A stretch of DNA of 64,000 nucleotides from Coleofasciculus sp. FACHB-T130 (GTDB lineage Bacteria > Cyanobacteriota > Cyanobacteriia > Cyanobacteriales > FACHB-T130), in NCBI RefSeq assembly GCF_014695375.1, contig NZ_JACJOG010000034.1, positions 1 through 64,000 on the forward strand, read 5' to 3'. The notes beneath the pieces were generated by a model. The model worked only from the letters and a program-made list of their open reading frames with translations, had not been told where the DNA came from and searched no databases. The position numbers and the translations under genes were made by a program. Numbering within the stretch: the first letter of the stretch is position 1; each line of letters starts with the position of its first letter. This document shows positions 46,540-54,100 of this stretch, piece after piece.

Positions 46540-49500
46540 CTAACGAAAGCTTGCTTGTGATTCTTTATCAACCAGCGCTTGTATTTCATCCAAGGAGAGA
46601 TTTTCTACCTCCGCTAACATCTGCTCTATCTCGGCAATTTGTTCTGGATCAGGCTGTTTTTCGGCAATGACAGTAGCAAGTTCAGCGACTGTAGAAGCTT
46701 CAAAAAGGAGAGTACGCAACGGTAATTCCACTTGGAAAGTTTCACGCAGTCGGGAAATCGTTTGTACAGCGAGTAAAGAGTGTCCGCCTAACTCAAAGAA
46801 GTTGTCGTAAATTCCCACCTTTTCAATTCCTATCAGTTCTTGCCAGATATTAGCGATACCTTGCTCAATCTCATTACGAGGAGCAACATAGGCATTTGCT
46901 TGCAGGGGTCTGGGATGTCTAGTTGCCGATAATTGACTAGACTCATCTGATGTTTGAGCGTCATAACTTGATAAAGAAAAGTTAGAACCTTGCTCAATGA
47001 CATCGGATAAATCTTGCGTTGAAATGACCACTTGAGAAAGTGAATTCTCCAAAATTCGGCTCAAGGCATCCACAGCTTCTGCGGGTAAAATCCCACTTTT
47101 TAAACTTTCTTCACGCCACTTTTTGAACTTTTCAGGAACGGCAGTATTGACCGCCATGCCGACTTCTTGCCACGCATCCCAGTTAATTGAGATTGTGCGA
47201 GCATTAAAATGATTGCGGTGAGCAAAGGCATCTAAAAAGGCATTAGCAGCACTATAGTCTACCTGTCCAAATCCGCCTTGGATTGAGCTAAGAGATGAGC
47301 AGAAAACCACGAAGTCTAAATTGACATCCTTGAGGACATTCTTTAGTACCAAAGTTCCCATCACTTTCGGAGCAAAAATACTTTCAACAATTTCTGGTGT
47401 TTTGAGTTGAATCATGCCACCACCCGCAACTCCGGCGGCGTGGATAACACCGTGAATCTCACCAAAACGTTCTAGGGATTGCGCGATCGCATTCTGCATT
47501 TGTTCATCATTCGCAACATCGGCAGCGACTACCAGAACATCAGCGCCTAATGCTTCCAATTCCTGCAATTTCTGAATCTTACGGCTGGTAGGATCGAGCG
47601 CATCATGGGTTGCTAGCCATTGCTGCCACTGCTCTTTTGCAGGCAGTGCAGAACGTCCGATTAGAATTAACTTGGCTTGTACTGTCTTGGCAAGGTATTC
47701 GGCGAAGACTAAGCCCATCCCTCCCATGCCACCTGTAATGAGATATACTCCCCCTTGTCGTAACCGGGTTTGGCTGGCTTTTTCTAGCGGGACTGGCTCA
47801 AATGTCTGAACCCAGCGATGATTGCCACGGTAGGCAATCATCGAGTCTTTTGAATCTGCCCCTAGTTCTGCTAACAGTTGTTCTACTAAGTTGTTCGTTC
47901 CTGATTCCGAGATTGCCACATCAACTTGACGACAATTGATGTGAGGATACTCTTGAGGAATGACTTTGCATGAACCGATGATGGTTGCTTTTTCAGGACA
48001 CAATAGCTCGTCGCCAATAATGTCATGAAGATTGTTACTGGCAACTAGAAGTTGAATCGAATTGCTAACAGGTTCTTGTCCTAATGCTGGCGCTAAATAA
48101 ATCAGACTATAGAAACCGAGATTTTGGCTAGTTTCCAAGGACTGCGGCGGTGATTGGGTGATACTCCAGAGATGCGCGATCGCATTCGGTGTTTTCCCTT
48201 GTTCCCGCACGGCTTGAATCAAGGCGTGATAGTCATCCTGGCAAGCCGGATTAATCGTGTAAGCGTTGCTATCCAGTTGCTTAAATTGCTCTCCAACCCA
48301 AACAGAAATCGCATCTTGTCCAGCTTGTTGCAATCGTTGGACAATTTGAGAACCGATCCCACACTCATCAACAAAAACTAGGTAACAAGCAGATGAAATC
48401 TCTCTCGTTTTAACTAAGGGAATTTGCTTCCAAGAAGGAACATAAAACCAGTCAGTAATCTTCGATTTCCCAAGCTTGCTTTCGTCTGTACTGTTTGCTC
48501 GGACTTGCGTTTGAGGTTCAATCCAGTAACGCTGACGTTCAAACGGGTAAGTCGGTAACGGCACGCGGTGACGCTGTTCGCCAGCATAAAAACCAGACCA
48601 ATTCACCGCAACTCCTGCTAGCCAAAGCCGCCCTAAGATATTGAGTAAAAAGGCAATATCTGAGTTTTGCTCTTGGGGATGGCGTAATGAAGGCAATACC
48701 ACTTGCCCAATTGCATCATGGGAATGCTGTTTGGCAAGGGTACATAAACTACGCCCCGCACCAACTTCTAAGAGGATGCGATTTGGCTGTTGCAGTAATG
48801 TCGAGATTCCCTCAGAAAAGCGTACTGTCTGCCGTAAATGCGTTGCCCAATAACCGGGATCTGTGGCTTCTTCTGCCGTAATCCAGGTTCCCGTAACGTT
48901 GGAGATAAAGGGAATTCGAGGAGGATTCAGTTTGACTTTTTTCACTTCCTCAATGAATGGCTCCAATATAGAATCCATCATCTGAGAATGAAAGGCATGA
49001 GAAGTATGCAACCGGCGACACTCGACCCCTTTAGCCGTAAGTTGCGCTTCAATTGCGTCTACAGCGTCAAGGGTTCCGGAAACGACGCACAAAGAAGGTG
49101 CGTTACTGGCGGCTAAAGATAACTTCTCATTCAGTAACCTGTTAACCTCCGCTTCTGGCAAGGAAACGGCAAGCATCGCCCCGGCTGGCATTTGCTGCAT
49201 CAGTCGCCCACGAATCGCCACCAAAGCTAAAGCGTCTTCAACAGACATGACACCTGCAAGGCAAGCCGCTACATATTCGCCAATACTGTGACCCAGCATC
49301 GCTTGGGGAGAAATGCCCCAGGACATCCACAATTGAGCTAAGGCATACTCGATCGCAAATAATGCAGGTTGAGCAAAGCAAGTTTGTTTGAGTTTTTCTG
49401 CGGCTGCTTCCGGATTCGGCTGGTTGGGATAAAGTAGCGATCGCAAATCCATCCCGATATGAGGTTGAAGAAGGACAGCGCAATGGTCTACTTGCTCTCG

Positions 49501-51168
49501 AAATATCGGCTCACTCTGGTACAGTTCCCGCCCCATATCCACATACTGCGCTCCCTGTCCGGGAAACATGAAGGCGATGGAGGGTTCAGTAGGCTCTTGG
49601 AAGTGAGTTAAAACTTTTTGAGAATGAGGGGTTTCCAATTGGTTTACTAACTCCTCAACCGTCTGGCAAACCAAGATCCGGCGATGTTCAAAAGCCCGAC
49701 GACCTACTTGCAGAGTGTAAGCAACATCTGCCAAATTGAGATCGGGATGCTGCTTGAGATGAGCCGCCAAATTTGCCGTAGCCGTCTCCAGTGCCGATTC
49801 CGTTTTCGCGGAAAGTACCAACAATTGCCAGGGACGAGAAGAACCCGATGCTTTTACCGTTGGCGCTTCTTCGAGAACCACATGGGCGTTGGTGCCACCA
49901 ATCCCCAAAGAACTGACTCCGGCGCGGCGCGGGGTCGAAGCCTTCCATTCTGTCAGCTGGGTATTGACGTAAAAAGGACTATTGGCAAAATCAATCTCAG
50001 GATTTGGCTGTTTAAAATTTAAGCTGGGTGGAATCAACTTGTGTTTTAGTGCCAAAACCGTCTTAATGAGTCCCGTGACTCCCGCGGCTGCATCCAGATG
50101 ACCGATATTGGTTTTGACAGAACCGATGGCGCAGAAATTCTTTTTCTCGGTATTGGCACCAAAAACATTAGAAAGTGCGGTAATTTCAATCGGATCGCCT
50201 AATCTGGTTCCAGTTCCGTGAGTTTCGATATAGGTGATGGTTTCCGGATCGACTCCAGCGAGGGCGAGTGCTTCTGCGATCGCGTCTGCTTGTCCGTTGA
50301 CGCTGGGTGCTGTATACCCGACTTTCTCAGAACCATCGTTATTGATGGCGGAACCTTTGATTACCGCCTGAATGCGGTCGCCATCTGCGATCGCATCCTC
50401 TAATCTTTTTAAAACGACCACTCCCACACCATTCCCAATAATGGTTCCCTGTGCATCAGCATCAAAGGCGCGGCAATGACCATCAGGAGATAAAATTCCC
50501 CCTTCTTGATATAAATAACCTGTTTTTTGCGGTACCCGAATCGAAACTCCACCCGCCAATGCCATATCGCATTGGTAATTTAATAAACTTTGGCAAGCCA
50601 GAGTTGTCGCCACTAATGAAGTAGAACAAGCTGTTTGAACGGTCAGGCTTGGCCCTTTAAGATTTAATTTGTAAGAAACGCGAGTCGTGAGGAAATCTTT
50701 ATCGTTGCTAATCAACTTTTGGAAACTGTCCGCCGACCCAATTTGGTCGCGATTTAAATTAAAAGATAAATAATTATTCAGGCTGGCACCTGCATAAACG
50801 CCAATGCGACTTTCACATCTTTGGGTGTCGTAACCAGCATTTTCCAGCGCTTCCCAAGCACATTCTAAAAATATCCGGTGTTGCGGGTCGGTCATTTCCG
50901 CTTCTTTGGGGTTAAATCCAAAGAAAGAAGCATCAAAAAATTCAACATCTTCTAATACGGCACCAGCTTTTACATGATTGGGATTATCGAGTAAACCTGG
51001 AGCGATTCCAGCATCTATTAATTCTTCATTGGTGAAGACCGAAATTGATTCGACTCCATCGCGTAAATTTTGCCAAAATTCTTCGACATTCTTCGCACCG
51101 GGAAAGCGCCCACTCATGCCGATAATGGCAATGCCTTCCAGAGAATCGTAATTTGTAGCGCTATCCAT
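46540..51168 (-). CDS. Type I PKS module KS - AT - KR - ACP
   Basis: The ketosynthase has TACSTS (Cys near residue 178), HGTGTRLGD and NIGHLDAAAG. The acyltransferase has GQGAQY and GHSIGEY (near 623) and HAFH, the usual malonyl-CoA marker. The ketoreductase has TGGMGGMGLVFAEYL (near 1144) and active-site residues around SSLSSIQGGFGQVDYSAANA. The carrier motif is GGHSLLAVQ (near 1459). There is no dehydratase or enoyl reductase, so the module should add a beta-hydroxy two-carbon unit to the Ser-linked chain, giving a statine-like residue. The start overlaps the preceding stop by eight bases. The acidic tail EIEQMLAEVENLSLDEIQAL is a probable docking segment. The following gap holds two R4 elements. 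Confidence 0.93.
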   Translation of the reverse strand: MDSATNYDSLEGIAIIGMSGRFPGAKNVEEFWQNLRDGVESISVFTNEELIDAGIAPGLLDNPNHVKAGAVLEDVEFFDASFFGFNPKEAEMTDPQHRIFLECAWEALENAGYDTQRCESRIGVYAGASLNNYLSFNLNRDQIGSADSFQKLISNDKDFLTTRVSYKLNLKGPSLTVQTACSTSLVATTLACQSLLNYQCDMALAGGVSIRVPQKTGYLYQEGGILSPDGHCRAFDADAQGTIIGNGVGVVVLKRLEDAIADGDRIQAVIKGSAINNDGSEKVGYTAPSVNGQADAIAEALALAGVDPETITYIETHGTGTRLGDPIEITALSNVFGANTEKKNFCAIGSVKTNIGHLDAAAGVTGLIKTVLALKHKLIPPSLNFKQPNPEIDFANSPFYVNTQLTEWKASTPRRAGVSSLGIGGTNAHVVLEEAPTVKASGSSRPWQLLVLSAKTESALETATANLAAHLKQHPDLNLADVAYTLQVGRRAFEHRRILVCQTVEELVNQLETPHSQKVLTHFQEPTEPSIAFMFPGQGAQYVDMGRELYQSEPIFREQVDHCAVLLQPHIGMDLRSLLYPNQPNPEAAAEKLKQTCFAQPALFAIEYALAQLWMSWGISPQAMLGHSIGEYVAACLAGVMSVEDALALVAIRGRLMQQMPAGAMLAVSLPEAEVNRLLNEKLSLAASNAPSLCVVSGTLDAVDAIEAQLTAKGVECRRLHTSHAFHSQMMDSILEPFIEEVKKVKLNPPRIPFISNVTGTWITAEEATDPGYWATHLRQTVRFSEGISTLLQQPNRILLEVGAGRSLCTLAKQHSHDAIGQVVLPSLRHPQEQNSDIAFLLNILGRLWLAGVAVNWSGFYAGEQRHRVPLPTYPFERQRYWIEPQTQVRANSTDESKLGKSKITDWFYVPSWKQIPLVKTREISSACYLVFVDECGIGSQIVQRLQQAGQDAISVWVGEQFKQLDSNAYTINPACQDDYHALIQAVREQGKTPNAIAHLWSITQSPPQSLETSQNLGFYSLIYLAPALGQEPVSNSIQLLVASNNLHDIIGDELLCPEKATIIGSCKVIPQEYPHINCRQVDVAISESGTNNLVEQLLAELGADSKDSMIAYRGNHRWVQTFEPVPLEKASQTRLRQGGVYLITGGMGGMGLVFAEYLAKTVQAKLILIGRSALPAKEQWQQWLATHDALDPTSRKIQKLQELEALGADVLVVAADVANDEQMQNAIAQSLERFGEIHGVIHAAGVAGGGMIQLKTPEIVESIFAPKVMGTLVLKNVLKDVNLDFVVFCSSLSSIQGGFGQVDYSAANAFLDAFAHRNHFNARTISINWDAWQEVGMAVNTAVPEKFKKWREESLKSGILPAEAVDALSRILENSLSQVVISTQDLSDVIEQGSNFSLSSYDAQTSDESSQLSATRHPRPLQANAYVAPRNEIEQGIANIWQELIGIEKVGIYDNFFELGGHSLLAVQTISRLRETFQVELPLRTLLFEASTVAELATVIAEKQPDPEQIAEIEQMLAEVENLSLDEIQALVDKESQASFR

Positions 51169-54100
51169 GAGTCTTTCTACCTTGCTTGCTCAATAATTCT
51201 TTTTGGCGATTGATAGCCTCTATTTGCTTTCGAGCGCGCTGGACACTATCGCGTCCAGCTTCGCGATCGCGCATCTCTTCAAAAGAAGGCTGTTGTTGGC
51301 TTAAATATTGCGCCAGCGAATAAATGGTTGGGTTTTGAAACAAAGTAACGACTGATATCTCTCGGTTAAAAACTGTCCGCAGTTTGTGATTCACCTGAAG
51401 CATCAGTAATGAATGTCCCCCGATATCAAAGAAATTATTGTGAATCCCGACTTTCTCTAAGTTCAGTATTGTTTGCCAAACAGTTGCAATTGTTTTTTCA
51501 ATCTCTGATTGGGGAGGTTGATAAACTGCTAACTCTAAACGCTGATTTTCCGGAGCAGGTAAGGCGCGACGATTAACTTTTCCATTGGGTGTCAGCGGCA
51601 AAGTGTCTAGGAATACGAAAGCCGAAGGCACCATGTATTCAGGAAGGCTTTGTTTTAAGCGATCGCGCAATTCATTAATCGAAAGTTCAGCATCGTGATT
51701 CGGAACTACATAAGCGACTAAGTGGCGGTCGTTGGGCATATCTTCTCTGGCAAGCACCACCGTTTCTCGCACCTGGGGATGTTGTAACAATACCGCTTCA
51801 ATTTCTTCCAATTCGATACGGAAACCCCGAATTTTTACTTGGTGGTCAATTCTCCCCAGAAACTCAATATTTCCATCGGGTAAATAACGAGCTAAATCTC
51901 CGGTTTTGTAAAGGCGGCTCTCCCCCAACCCCTCCCCTAGCAGGGGAGGGGAGCAATTCTCCCCCTGCCCTTTTAGGGAAGGGGGCTGGGGGGTTAGGTC
52001 TTTAAAAGGATTCTGAATAAACTTCTCTTGGGTTAACTCTGGTCGATTCAGATAACCTCTAGCCAAACCAAAACCGCCAATATGCAACTCTCCCGGAACG
52101 CCAATCGGAACAGGTTGTAAATGCGAATCTAAGAGATATATCTGTGTATTGGCAATCGGACGACCGATGGGAACAATTCGCCGTTGGCTGTTACGCTGAC
52201 AGGCCCAAAAAGTAACATCAATTGCCGCTTCTGTCGGCCCGTAAAGGTTATGTAATTCTACTGCACCTAGACGGATAAAAAAGCGCTTTTGCAAATCAAA
52301 CGATAGAGCTTCACCGCTACAAAATACCCGCTTAAGACTGTTACATTTTACTACACTTAACTCCTCTAAGAATACTTGCAGCATGGAGGGAACGAAGTGC
52401 AGTGTCGTGATTTTTTGCTGAGCAATCAGTTGGACTAAATAACCGCTATCTTGATGACCACCTGGTTTGGCTAAAACGAGGCTAGCACCCGTTAACAAAG
52501 GCAAGAAAAATTCCCAAACTGACACATCAAAGCCGAAGGGAGTCTTTTGCAAAAATCGGTCGGTTGTTGTTAATTGGTAAGTGTCTTGCATCCACAGCAA
52601 GCGATTGTTTAACCCCAGGTGGGTGTTCATCGCTCCCTTGGGCTTTCCTGTGGAACCGGAGGTGTAAATTACATAAGCCAAGTTCTCTGGTGTAGCAGAT
52701 GAAAGAGGGTTTTCTGTACCCTTTTGGGTAATCGTTTCCCAGTCGGTATCTAAACAGATAATCGCTTGATGTCGCGGTAATTGATGAACCAAATGTTGTT
52801 GAGTTAAAAGCAGTGACACTTGGGCATCTGCCAACATGAACGCTAAGCGCTCTTTCGGATACGTAGGGTCTAAAGGTACATAAGCACCACCCGCTTTTAA
52901 GATGCCTAAAAGAGCGACTACCATTTCCAGCGATCGCTCCATGCAGATGCCAACCAAAATATCTGGCTGCACGCCCATCTGTTGCAGGTGGTGCGCTAAC
53001 TGGTTCGCTCGGTTGTTTAACTCGCGATAAGTAAGAGACTCAATGAATCCCGTCTCTACATTGTCGAAGATTAATGCGATCGCATCCGGTGTTTTTTCTA
53101 CCTGCTGCTCAAATAGTTGATGGATACACTTTTGGGGATAATCAACTTGAGTGTCATTCCATTCCACCAGCAAAGTATGACGCTCAGATGCACTGAACAG
53201 CGGCAAATCTGATAAACACTGCTCTGGATCGGCAACAATTCCTTCCAGTAAGGTTTGGAAATGCCCTAACATTCGGGTGATGGTGTCCGCGTTGAACAAA
53301 TCGGTGTTGTATTCCAGCGTCCCGCTCAATCCCTGTTCCGTATCTATCATTGATAGGAATAAATCGAACTTTGCGGTTCCACTCTCAACTTCCGAAGTTT
53401 TTAAAGTTAACTCTGGTAACGAAACCGTCGAAAATGCGGGATTCTGGAGGACGAACATTACCTGAAATATCGGGTTATAGCTCAGATCCCGACTCGACTG
53501 TAATTCCACCAGCTTCTCGAAAGGCAAATCTTGGTGAACATAGGCATCAATTGCCATCTTTCGCACACGCACCAATAATTCTTTAAAGCTGGGATTTCCC
53601 GCCAAATCGGTACGCAACACCAAAGTATTGACAAAGCACCCAATTAAGGATTCCAGCTCAGCGCGATCGCGGTTGGCAATCGGCGAACCAACTAAAATGT
53701 CCTCCTGTCCTGAATAACGGTAAAGCAACGTCTGAAACGCCGCCAGCAAGGTCATAAATAAGGTGACACCCTCCTGCTGACCTAGCATTTTGATTGCCTC
53801 AGTCAATGCTTTGGGCAGCACTAACGTTTGCTGCGCCCCCCGAAAAGTCTGAATTGGCGATCGCGCCCGGTCAGTCGGCAACTCCAATACGGGAACTCCC
53901 CATAACTGCTGCTTCCAATAATTCAGATGAGTTTCTAGCCTCTCCTTGGAGAACCATCGTTGTTGCCAATCGACATAATCAACATATTGGATCGGAAGTT
54001 CAGCCAGTGGCGAAGGCTTTCCGGTCGAGAAAGCTTCGTAAAGTGCTGTCAATTCTCGGACGAAAACTTTAACCGACCAACCATCGGCAACAATGTGGTG

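Noticed and set aside
49684-50022. 112-codon plus-strand frame opposite the PKS
   Set aside because: Antisense to the KS-AT linker and adjacent conserved sequence; no ribosome site or family match.
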